Source: Clostridia bacterium
GTDB taxonomy: Bacteria; Bacillota; Clostridia; Christensenellales; UBA1242
Length of the DNA stretch: 6,661 bases
Assembly (NCBI GenBank): GCA_016290255.1
Contig: JAEETG010000116.1
Coordinates: 1-6,661 of the forward strand
Direction of reading: 5' to 3'
Shown here: positions 1-5,744 of the stretch, piece by piece
Layout: every line of letters starts with the position of its first letter
Numbering within the stretch: position 1 is the first letter of the stretch
Notes under the pieces: generated by a model
Database searches by the model: none
Seen by the model: only the letters and a program-made list of their open reading frames with translations
What the model was told of the DNA's origin: nothing
Translations under genes and position numbers: made by a program

Positions 1-2091
1 TTCTCCAAAACCAACCGCACTCAAATATGAATTCAAACTTTCACCTGTCTTGTTTGAAGGAATTCTTATTTCAATGTCATCACCTGACGCCCCAGCTTCA
101 ACGCTGTGAACACTGATGATGAAATCACATTCACTTGAAATAGGGCCACTTGTTTCCGAGTTCCATGACAAATATCCTTCACCATTAATCTTTAGCCCCT
201 GAGGAGCAGCTTGCTTAACAAATGGTGCCATTGCATTGATTTCATCAGTTGTGAATTCGCGAGCAGATCTAACAAAAATGTCATCTCCAATTGTTCTAAC
301 AAATGCTTTATATTCTCCAGAAGGATATTCCCCTGGGGTTGTGTTTAAAAGTGAATATGATGTTTGATTTGCACTTAAATTGATTTGTTTGTGCATTTGT
401 TTTGTTTCAGGATCCCCAGTGATTTCATTAATCCCTTGAACATTGTAAACAAGATCCAAAACATATCCAAACGCCCCACTAACAGCGTTCCATGCAATTT
501 GTCCATTTTGAGTGTATAATTCTGGGTTAACAAGTTTTGTGAACAATAGTTTTTCTTCATCACTATCTAGATAACGTTTTCCATCAACGCTTATTTCATC
601 TTTTGGTTTTTTCACAACAGAAATTGTGTTTATTCCATCAACAAAATTCATGTTGCTGTCGTTAAATGAAAAACTATTTGATGTTGTGAATGTTTTTTCT
701 TCGTTATTGAAAAGAATTTGATATCCACCAGCCTCACTGTCGGCGTCCCAACTCAAAACAGTGTCTGAGCCACTTAGTGTTGCTGTTAGATTCGCAACCT
801 TTGTGAGTTTTATGGAGTCAACTAAAACTTCTTTTCCGTCAAGTTTTTCTTGGCCATTTCCCTTTGCTTTAACTGTTATGGTTTTTTCACTTAATGCCAT
901 AATCTCACTTGAAAGCGTGCAACGATTTTCATCAGTTTCAAGAGTTGCAAAAACGCTTGGCGTTTGCACACCACCAACTTCTGAATATGTTATAACAGAA
1001 ACTTCATAACGATTGGCAAATTCAACATCGTCCCAAACAACAACATTTTCCATTAAAGCAACATTTGTTGGGGTTCCAAGTTGATAGAAAAGTTTTGTTC
1101 CATCTTCAACTGTATCAAAAAATCTTTGTCCATCACCAACAATTTTGATTGATGCCAAAAATTCACCAACACCAAAATCTTCTCCAATGTTTGTGTGTGG
1201 AATTGACCAGCAAACACACGCTCTTCCTTCAATCACCTTTTCAGATTTTACAAAACCACTCAAAGTGGTTGCGTCTAACCAAGCATCTGTTTTATTGTTT
1301 TTGATTGAAAGAACATAGTTATCCATTGTTGAACTAAAACCAGAGATATTTACTTTAGGGGTTATAATTTCATAGTTTTTGATTTCAATGTCTTGAGGTT
1401 TATCCAAAACAGTGAAAACAAATCTTTGTGAAAAGTCTGAATCAACAAACGTTTCTGTGTCATCACTAACAGACTTCACCCAAACAGTGTAAGTTCCAGA
1501 CTCAGCAAAAGCAGTTTTGCCAAACGCATATGTATTTTCTCTTCCAACATCAAATTGTTGAGCCAATGTTATGTCTGTAACGTCACCACTTGCAATCGCC
1601 AAAGCATAACATGGTTCATAGTCCGGAATCACAACAGCGTTTTCTGGGTTATCCCTAAACACAACCTTATCCCAAACAATAGACTTTGTGCTGCTGTCAT
1701 ACCCTAGAGCACTAGGAGAGTCAAGCACAATCTTGTTTGCCAAAATTTTAACCGTGAACAAGGCTTTAATTGTGGAGCTATAGTCTGCTGTGGCAACAAC
1801 CTGAACATCGTGGGCACTTTTGTCATCAACAACAAGAGCACTCAGCAAACCATTTTGATCCACAGTTGCATACTCACTTCCTTTCACGATGGAATATGTA
1901 ACCAATTTGTTGGTTGCTTCAGCTGGAGCATATATTACCTCCAACTGAACCTGTTCTCCTTGCAACACAGAATATTTTGCTTTCGCTGGAGAAATTCCAT
2001 TAAGTGGAACCCCCTGGCCACAAGCAACAAAGAGTGGTGCAAAAAGCACGCAAAGAATTAGACTGAAAATTGTGTATTTAACTTTCCCCAT
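1..2091 (-). CDS. Large surface lipoprotein with BIG2-like and FN3-like modules (partial, 3' end beyond left edge)
   Basis: The reading frame is open from an ATG at 2091-2089 to window base 1: 697 codons with no stop, so the C-terminus is missing. A Shine-Dalgarno AGGGG (2104-2100) lies 8 nt upstream of the start. Residues 1-24 form a signal peptide: a short basic start (MGKVK), a hydrophobic core, then LFVAC, a slightly atypical lipobox with Cys24 as the predicted lipidated residue. The protein should therefore be anchored on the outer face of the membrane. Residues about 30-118 look like a bacterial Ig-like (BIG2) module, with phrases such as VPLNGISP and TVDQNGLLSAL. After it come repeated beta-rich modules with an FN3-like Trp signature (W140, W353, W448, W534 and W643, e.g. 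LSWDADSEAGGYQI and IAWNAVSGAFGYVL), plus one module at about 236-340 without that Trp. No enzymatic domain is visible. An adhesion, carbohydrate-binding or scaffold role is inference from architecture only. Confidence 0.85.
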   Translation of the reverse strand, partial: MGKVKYTIFSLILCVLFAPLFVACGQGVPLNGISPAKAKYSVLQGEQVQLEVIYAPAEATNKLVTYSIVKGSEYATVDQNGLLSALVVDDKSAHDVQVVATADYSSTIKALFTVKILANKIVLDSPSALGYDSSTKSIVWDKVVFRDNPENAVVIPDYEPCYALAIASGDVTDITLAQQFDVGRENTYAFGKTAFAESGTYTVWVKSVSDDTETFVDSDFSQRFVFTVLDKPQDIEIKNYEIITPKVNISGFSSTMDNYVLSIKNNKTDAWLDATTLSGFVKSEKVIEGRACVCWSIPHTNIGEDFGVGEFLASIKIVGDGQRFFDTVEDGTKLFYQLGTPTNVALMENVVVWDDVEFANRYEVSVITYSEVGGVQTPSVFATLETDENRCTLSSEIMALSEKTITVKAKGNGQEKLDGKEVLVDSIKLTKVANLTATLSGSDTVLSWDADSEAGGYQILFNNEEKTFTTSNSFSFNDSNMNFVDGINTISVVKKPKDEISVDGKRYLDSDEEKLLFTKLVNPELYTQNGQIAWNAVSGAFGYVLDLVYNVQGINEITGDPETKQMHKQINLSANQTSYSLLNTTPGEYPSGEYKAFVRTIGDDIFVRSAREFTTDEINAMAPFVKQAAPQGLKINGEGYLSWNSETSGPISSECDFIISVHSVEAGASGDDIEIRIPSNKTGESLNSYLSAVGFGE

Positions 2092-2127
2092 TTTTTGTTC
2101 CCCTATTTTATGTTTTGTATAATTCAA

Positions 2128-2150
2128 GCATATATGCAAATGTGCGCACA
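2128..2150. promoter_or_regulatory. Two adjacent perfect 10-bp palindromes (candidate operators)
   Basis: GCATATATGC (2128-2137) and TGTGCGCACA (2141-2150) are both perfect palindromes separated by 3 bp. They lie between the predicted promoter and the start codon of the lipoprotein gene. The second is conspicuously GC-rich for this AT-rich spacer. Neither has a loop large enough to make a stable RNA hairpin, so a DNA-level site for a dimeric regulator fits better. The binding protein cannot be named. Confidence 0.35.
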
Positions 2151-2165
2151 AAAACTTGATTTTAT

Positions 2166-2201
2166 ATTATATATTATAATATATACAAAAAACAAAAGCA
2201 A
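2166..2201 (-). promoter_or_regulatory. Probable promoter of the lipoprotein gene
   Basis: On the minus strand, TTGCTT (2201-2196) is followed after 17 bp by TATAAT (2178-2173). An overlapping alternative uses TTGTTT (2195-2190), 18 bp and a second TATAAT (2171-2166). Either would give a 5' untranslated region of roughly 70-80 nt before the ATG at 2091. The region is so AT-rich that chance TATAAT matches are likely, so the exact start site is uncertain. Confidence 0.45.
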
Positions 2202-2213
2202 ACGTATTAACAC

Positions 2214-2285
2214 AAAAAAAGACAATATTATGAAAATTTTTCAGCAGTTAAATAGCATATTTTGAGCACTATATTGTCATTTTTT
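2214..2285. repeat. Long imperfect inverted repeat flanked by A and T runs
   Basis: GACAATAT (2221-2228) is mirrored by ATATTGTC (2271-2278). The left arm is preceded by seven A and the right arm is followed by A plus a T run. Between the arms lies TGAAAATTTTTCA, which can itself pair. This could be a weak bidirectional terminator or an extended hairpin of an unannotated RNA. No adjacent gene clearly needs it, and no coding sequence is seen. Confidence 0.3.
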
Positions 2286-2314
2286 GCATATTTATTTTAA
2301 TAAAAAAATGCAAA
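2283..2314. repeat. AT-rich inverted repeat
   Basis: TTTGCAT (2283-2289) pairs with ATGCAAA (2308-2314). Inside, TTTATT and AATAAA can extend the stem. It lies in the gene-free spacer directly after the inverted repeat ending near 2285. The low GC content makes function doubtful. Confidence 0.25.
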
Positions 2315-2420
2315 TTTCACAATTTTTTATGTTTTTTACACAAAATTTTAAGTTTTTAATAAGCAATTTTTGCAAATGAGTTTTTACAATCATTTCACTT
2401 AATCAATTTTAAAAAACCAT

Positions 2421-2449
2421 TTGATTTTATGTTTTTGTTGTGATATAAT
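2421..2449 (+). promoter_or_regulatory. Promoter of tRNA-Arg(CCT)
   Basis: TTGATT (2421-2426), a 17-bp spacer, then a perfect TATAAT (2444-2449) preceded by TGA (2441-2443), giving an extended -10. Transcription should start near 2456, about 11 nt before the mature tRNA 5' end. Confidence 0.8.
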
Positions 2450-2466
2450 AAATTTATGAAAAATTT

Positions 2467-2541
2467 GTTCCCATAGGTAAAGGGATATACCTTCGACCTC
2501 CTAAGTCGGGATTGCTGGTTCGAGTCCAGCTGGGAACGCCA
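2467..2541 (+). tRNA. tRNA-Arg (anticodon CCT)
   Basis: A full cloverleaf can be drawn. The acceptor stem is GTTCCCA/TGGGAAC (2467-2473 with 2531-2537). The D stem is GGTA/TACC (2476-2479 with 2488-2491). The anticodon stem is TCGAC/GTCGG (2493-2497 with 2505-2509) around loop CTCCTAA, with anticodon CCT at 2500-2502. The T arm is GCTGG-TTCGAGT-CCAGC. Discriminator G2538 is followed by an encoded CCA. It reads the arginine codon AGG. It has its own promoter and terminator, so it is a single-gene unit. Confidence 0.96.
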
Positions 2542-2542
2542 C

Positions 2543-2575
2543 AAAAATGCTTACAAAAATTGTGAGCATTTTTTT
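2543..2575 (+). terminator. Intrinsic terminator after tRNA-Arg(CCT)
   Basis: The stem ATGCTTAC/GTGAGCAT (2547-2554 with 2562-2569, one G-U pair) has a 7-nt loop and is flanked by an A run and a T run. It starts directly after the CCA end. An ATG at 2547 that opens the downstream frame lies inside this hairpin and is not a credible start. Confidence 0.85.
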
Positions 2576-2586
2576 ATGGAAATATT

Positions 2587-2614
2587 TTGGATTTTTTAAT
2601 TTCTTTGATATAAT
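2587..2614 (+). promoter_or_regulatory. Promoter of the YjbR-family gene
   Basis: An extended -10, TGA-TATAAT (2606-2614), lies 16 bp downstream of a weak TTGGAT (2587-2592). The predicted start of transcription, about 2621, falls at the Shine-Dalgarno, which would leave a leader of only about 10 nt before the ATG at 2631. Confidence 0.55.
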
Positions 2615-2630
2615 GAATATGAGGTTTGAA

Positions 2631-2990
2631 ATGACACAAAAAGAAAGAATAATGAATCATATTGAAAGTGAATACGGTGCCATCCCAGAATATCTTTGGG
2701 AAAAGTTTCCAAATCACTTTATATATAGACATAAGAATAACAAAAAATGGTTTGCCCTCATCGCTAGCATTACAAAAGATAAACTGGGAGAAAAAGAAAA
2801 AGAGCCCGTTGACATCATTAACATAAAGCTAGACCCATTTGAGGTTGATATATATAAATCACAAAATGGGTTCCACCCCGCCTATCATATGAATAAACAA
2901 AAATGGTTAACAGCAAAACTTGATGACACCATTCCAGATGAAATAATTGAAGAACTAATCTATAACAGTTTCTTAATAACAAAAAAATAG
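2631..2990 (+). CDS. MmcQ/YjbR-family small protein
   Basis: This 119-residue protein matches the MmcQ/YjbR family (CyaY-like fold, often annotated as DNA-binding) in length and in recognisable phrases: NNKKWFALI (36-44), VDIINIKLDP (60-69), GFHPAYHMNKQKW (80-92) and a C-terminal ELIYNSFLITKK. The frame is open back to an ATG at 2547, but that codon is inside the tRNA terminator. Other upstream ATGs overlap the -10. The ATG at 2631 has GAGG (2621-2624) 6 nt before it and gives the start usual for the family. The protein has no signal peptide or membrane segment, so it is cytosolic. The biochemical role of the family is poorly defined, and the DNA-binding label is weakly grounded. The gene is monocistronic, lying between two tRNA genes, and its last codons overlap the terminator stem. 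Confidence 0.9.
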   Translation: MTQKERIMNHIESEYGAIPEYLWEKFPNHFIYRHKNNKKWFALIASITKDKLGEKEKEPVDIINIKLDPFEVDIYKSQNGFHPAYHMNKQKWLTAKLDDTIPDEIIEELIYNSFLITKK

Positions 2991-3013
2991 TTGCACAAAA
3001 CAACTATTTTTTT
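2981..3013. terminator. Bidirectional terminator between YjbR-family gene and tRNA-Arg(TCG)
   Basis: AAAAAAATAGTTG (2981-2993) pairs perfectly with CAACTATTTTTTT (3001-3013) around a 7-nt loop. The T run follows on the plus strand and the A run gives U's on the minus strand. It therefore serves the YjbR-family gene, whose TAG stop (2988-2990) lies in the stem, and the converging tRNA. Confidence 0.88.
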
Positions 3014-3015
3014 AT

Positions 3016-3092
3016 TGGCACCCCCAGCAAGACTCGAACTCGCAACTTTCTGGTTCGAAGCCAGACACTCTATCCAGTTGAGTTATGGGGGC
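3016..3092 (-). tRNA. tRNA-Arg (anticodon TCG)
   Basis: On the minus strand the acceptor is GCCCCCA/TGGGGGT (a G-U first pair), the D stem is ACTC/GAGT, and the anticodon stem is TCTGG/CCAGA around CTTCGAA. The anticodon TCG corresponds to plus-strand 3056-3058. The T arm is GCAAG-type, pairing with CTTGC across TTCGAGT. Discriminator G and CCA are encoded (3019-3016). It reads CGA, and by wobble CGG. Its own promoter lies at 3110-3138 and its terminator at 2981-3013. Confidence 0.95.
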
Positions 3093-3109
3093 ATTTTTCA
3101 CACAAAAAT

Positions 3110-3138
3110 ATGATATCACAAACAATAAATTATTGCAA
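3110..3138 (-). promoter_or_regulatory. Promoter of tRNA-Arg(TCG)
   Basis: On the minus strand TTGCAA (3138-3133) is followed after 17 bp by TATCAT (3115-3110). The -10 is preceded by TGA, so it is extended. The start would be near 3103, about 11 nt before the tRNA, the same geometry as at the other tRNA gene. Confidence 0.7.
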
Positions 3139-3259
3139 CAAAATGTTTTTAAAACACAATACAAATATTGGTTTTTGCAAAAAAATATTGCAAAAAAGTG
3201 AAAATAATATGAAAAAACACCAAAAAAATCAAATTTTTTGCAAATAATTTTGCATTTCG
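3139..3259. other. AT-rich spacer with repeated TTGCAA
   Basis: No gene is visible here. The palindromic hexamer TTGCAA occurs at 3175-3180, 3188-3193 and 3238-3243, and again as the -35 at 3133-3138. A TTGCAT variant is at 3250-3255. The first two copies sit in a short direct repeat, TTGCAAAAAA. This may be only local composition. Confidence 0.4.
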
Positions 3260-3289
3260 TTGACTTTTTTTAAAAGATTGGTATATACT
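3260..3289 (+). promoter_or_regulatory. Promoter of the four-helix membrane protein gene
   Basis: TTGACT (3260-3265) is followed after 18 bp by TATACT (3284-3289). An overlapping TATATA would give 16 bp. Transcription would start near 3296, a few bases before the Shine-Dalgarno AAAGGAG (3301-3307), which lies 10 nt from the ATG at 3318. Confidence 0.78.
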
Positions 3290-3317
3290 ACTTATACAAA
3301 AAAGGAGTTTTAAAGTC

Positions 3318-3854
3318 ATGGAAAATCAAAAACCAAAATCATTTCCTTTTGTGTTTATTTTTGTTGCAACCATATGTTTTGCTCTCATCTTGGGATGGTC
3401 TTTCGGAGCAAGAACTGGATATGGGCTAATCACAATATGGGCAAACTTTTGTTTATGCATGTCTGCACTGTTTCAAATCATTGCCACAATCTTGTTGATT
3501 TTACTTCTCATCACAAGCCTTTGGGGTTGGACCTATAGTTTGGGCAAAATCGCAGAAATAAAAATTGGCAAGTGGGGAATGAAAACAATTTGTGAGTTTT
3601 TATACACAGTTTATGTTTGCGTTGCTGTTTTGGTGTTCCTGTTCTCCGCAATTGGATTTGGAGGAGTGACAATTGGTTCAATTTTGTATCTAATTGCAAA
3701 CATTGGCTCATATGTTCTTTACATCGTGTTTAGAAGCAAAGGGCTTATTGAAAAAAATGGCATACTTGAACAAGTGGAAAACTTTGGAAATGATAACGGC
3801 GAAAAAACTGTTGTTAAAAAATCAAGGAAACCCAAAAAGCAAAGTGAAGAATAA
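3318..3854 (+). CDS. Four-helix membrane protein of unknown function
   Basis: The protein has 178 residues. Hydrophobic segments lie at about 10-30, 44-70, 93-115 and 117-137. A basic, Lys/Arg-rich hydrophilic tail follows at about 138-178 (e.g. KKSRKPKKQ near the end). The short N-terminus and charged tail suggest both ends in the cytosol. Between helices 2 and 3 is a basic loop (GKIAEIKIGKWG, 76-87). I recognise no catalytic motif and no named family. The start is supported by AAAGGAG 10 nt upstream and a good promoter. It is transcribed alone and converges on the MFS-CBS gene, sharing a terminator with it. Convergent layout gives no evidence of a functional link. Confidence 0.85.
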   Translation: MENQKPKSFPFVFIFVATICFALILGWSFGARTGYGLITIWANFCLCMSALFQIIATILLILLLITSLWGWTYSLGKIAEIKIGKWGMKTICEFLYTVYVCVAVLVFLFSAIGFGGVTIGSILYLIANIGSYVLYIVFRSKGLIEKNGILEQVENFGNDNGEKTVVKKSRKPKKQSEE

Positions 3855-3856
3855 AT

Positions 3857-3894
3857 AAAAAAGAACCTTCTTTAAAATTTAAGGTTCTTTTTTT
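3857..3894. terminator. Bidirectional terminator between convergent genes
   Basis: AAAAAAGAACCTT (3857-3869) pairs with AAGGTTCTTTTTTT (3881-3894) around an 11-nt loop. It begins just after the TAA of the membrane protein gene and ends 2 bp before the TAG of the MFS-CBS gene on the other strand, so it serves both. Confidence 0.92.
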
Positions 3895-3896
3895 AT

Positions 3897-5744
3897 CTAT
3901 TTATTCAACTTTTCAACACACTTTTCGATAATATAATCTGTCACTTCGCTTCGATCAATAATCCCAACAATTTTATTTTCCTCATTTAACACAGGAACCT
4001 TTTTCTTATGCGTTGTTGCAAGCACTCTGCAAATCTCATTAAAATCCGTGTTTCTCCTAACAAAAAATGGGTCAGAACTTGCAATATCACAAACTTTCAT
4101 ATAAGCAAGTTCAGATAGTTTTGTTTGGAATAGATTATCATTTTCATCGGACACAGCAAAAGCATATGCAAATTTAAAGGCAACGTGATTTTTTGCAAAA
4201 TACCTCATAATATCTCCATCGCTTAGATATCCAACAAGATTGTTGTTATCATCAATAACAGGCATTCCACTTATTTTTTTTGCTTTCATCATCATAAGCG
4301 CATCAATGATGCTGGCATCTTTAAAAATTGTGAAAACATTTTTTTTCATAACAGATGAAATTGCATCAACTGGCTCAACTTTTTCATATTTAGCCTTTTC
4401 TTTCGATTTTAGGTGAATTAAAATTAAAGACAAAATAAATCCAATTAAGCAAACACAAGCAATAGCAATTGCTGTGATTAAAAGTGCTGAATCTTGCAAA
4501 TTTGGCATTATTGCATAAAATATGGCTGGAAATAATGCAGCACCAATGCACCCCGCAATTTGAAAGCCCGTTGAGAAAATTGTGACCCCATGAGGATTTT
4601 CATCTGGCTTTAATGAAGAAAGCCCATAACTTTGAATTGGTCCAATAATAAAAGCAGATCCAACAATAACAGGAACGTAAAGCGCTCCAATTACAACAAA
4701 ACTGGAAGATTCAAAAAGATAACCAATCAAAACTCCAAATATTGCCATCAATAAAAAGCCAATTATTAAAAGCCATTTTGCACCAAATTTATCATAAATC
4801 TTTCCAGCAATAGGAGCAATGATGCAAGTTAAGAAAACAGCCGGGAAAAGTGTGAGCGATGCAATAAGTGGTTCTGCCCCTTTTGATATTAAAAGGCTTG
4901 GTAAAATCACATTAAACGCGAACACAACAACAAGCCCAATCATGTTTATTATAACAGATATAGAGAAAGCTTTGTTTTTTATTGGTTTTAAATTTATTAA
5001 AGGCATTTCAAGTTTTTTCTGTCTTAAAACAAATAACGAAAGCGCCAAAATTCCAACAAAAAGAACAATAATAGCAACCCACCAAATTTGAAAAACAAAT
5101 GAAATTGCAAACAAAATTCCAATTAAAGCAACACTAATGTAGATTACAGATAGAATATCAAGTTTTGGTTTTGTAAGTTTTGAAATATTCCCAATAAAAA
5201 AGATTGACAAAACAAAAAGAATAACACAAAGCCCACCAAACACCCAAAATAAATTATGAAAATCCCCAGTTTTTAGCAAAAGTCCAGCAACAATAAGGCT
5301 AAGTGATGGCCCAAGCGTTGTCATTGCCCCCATGGTTCCCATATAAAGCCCCAGTCTTTCACGTGGTGCAATTTCAAGAACAATATTCATTGAAACCGGA
5401 ATAAGCATTCCAGAACCGATGGCTTGAATAATTCTTGCAATCAAAACCATTAAAAAGTTTTGTGCAAGAGCCCCAACAAGGCTTCCAACAATAAAGAATC
5501 CAACAATTACTAAAAATAAGATTTTTGTTGATATTTTTTTATATAAGAAAGCAGAAATTGGAACCATTATAGCAGCACCCAACATATATGCTGTTACAAC
5601 CCACGTCATAATGCTCGCATCTGTGTTTAAAGCATTTTCCATTGGTTTTAGAGCAACATTTAAAAATGTTTCATTAAAAGTTGCCAAGAAAGCGGCAAAA
5701 GCCGCAACAATAAATGTCATTATTTGTGATTTTTTCGATAACAT
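3897..5744 (-). CDS. DHA2-type 14-helix MFS transporter fused to C-terminal tandem CBS domains
   Basis: The protein has 615 residues. About fourteen hydrophobic helices span residues 8-444, the topology of the DHA2 (EmrB/QacA-like) drug:H+ antiporter branch. Visible motifs are a TM1 signature-like ETFLNVALKP (25-34), a motif-B-like ARIIQAIGSG (103-112), a motif-C-like LGPSLSL (144-150) and a motif-A-like GKIYDKFGAKW (314-324). After a charged linker (446-460) come two CBS domains. CBS1 (about 462-517) contains VMKKNVFTIFKDASI, SGMPVIDD and GYLSDGDIMRYF. CBS2 (about 547-606) contains VCDIASSDPFFVRR, KKVPVLNEENKIVGI and DRSEV. CBS pairs usually bind adenine nucleotides or similar ligands and gate the attached protein, and here they would be cytosolic. 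By family the role is proton-coupled export of drugs or metabolites, but the substrate cannot be told. The usual length without CBS is about 450-500 residues. The start has AGGAG (5756-5752) 7 nt upstream. Confidence 0.93.
   Translation of the reverse strand: MLSKKSQIMTFIVAAFAAFLATFNETFLNVALKPMENALNTDASIMTWVVTAYMLGAAIMVPISAFLYKKISTKILFLVIVGFFIVGSLVGALAQNFLMVLIARIIQAIGSGMLIPVSMNIVLEIAPRERLGLYMGTMGAMTTLGPSLSLIVAGLLLKTGDFHNLFWVFGGLCVILFVLSIFFIGNISKLTKPKLDILSVIYISVALIGILFAISFVFQIWWVAIIVLFVGILALSLFVLRQKKLEMPLINLKPIKNKAFSISVIINMIGLVVVFAFNVILPSLLISKGAEPLIASLTLFPAVFLTCIIAPIAGKIYDKFGAKWLLIIGFLLMAIFGVLIGYLFESSSFVVIGALYVPVIVGSAFIIGPIQSYGLSSLKPDENPHGVTIFSTGFQIAGCIGAALFPAIFYAIMPNLQDSALLITAIAIACVCLIGFILSLILIHLKSKEKAKYEKVEPVDAISSVMKKNVFTIFKDASIIDALMMMKAKKISGMPVIDDNNNLVGYLSDGDIMRYFAKNHVAFKFAYAFAVSDENDNLFQTKLSELAYMKVCDIASSDPFFVRRNTDFNEICRVLATTHKKKVPVLNEENKIVGIIDRSEVTDYIIEKCVEKLNK

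Larger units (their letters stand above)
2202..2420. other. Gene-free AT-rich spacer
   Basis: This is the bulk of the gap between the divergent lipoprotein gene and tRNA-Arg(CCT). Apart from the two inverted repeats listed separately it holds only A/T runs and short open frames with no Shine-Dalgarno. One example is a 23-codon frame from the ATG at 2308. No recognisable RNA family or gene is visible. Confidence 0.6.

Noticed and set aside
375..563. 62-codon minus-strand frame inside the lipoprotein gene
   Set aside because: It is an alternative frame of the lipoprotein coding strand. The main frame covers it fully and carries the FN3-like pattern.
761..1009. 82-codon plus-strand open frame inside the lipoprotein region
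   Set aside because: It is antisense to a continuous, well-structured lipoprotein frame and has no recognisable domain.
1810..2061. 83-codon plus-strand frame near the lipoprotein start
   Set aside because: It is antisense to the signal peptide and BIG2-like module, with low-plausibility composition.
2308..2379. 23-codon plus-strand frame in the AT-rich spacer
   Set aside because: No Shine-Dalgarno, composition dominated by Phe, Asn and Lys from A/T runs, and it starts in an inverted repeat.
2547..2630. Upstream extension of the YjbR-family gene to the ATG at 2547
   Set aside because: The ATG lies in the tRNA terminator hairpin, and the extension covers the likely promoter. The family start matches the ATG at 2631.
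2818..3003. 61-codon minus-strand frame opposite the YjbR-family gene
   Set aside because: It is antisense to a recognised family and overlaps the bidirectional terminator.
3133..3255. CRISPR array or phage attachment site
   Set aside because: The repeated unit is only a hexamer with irregular spacing. There are no long identical repeats, no cas or integrase gene, and no duplicated tRNA 3' end in the window.
3511..3711. 66-codon minus-strand frame opposite the membrane protein gene
   Set aside because: It is antisense to a gene with a clear promoter and Shine-Dalgarno.
4819..5091. 90-codon plus-strand frame within the MFS-CBS gene
   Set aside because: It is antisense to conserved transporter helices.
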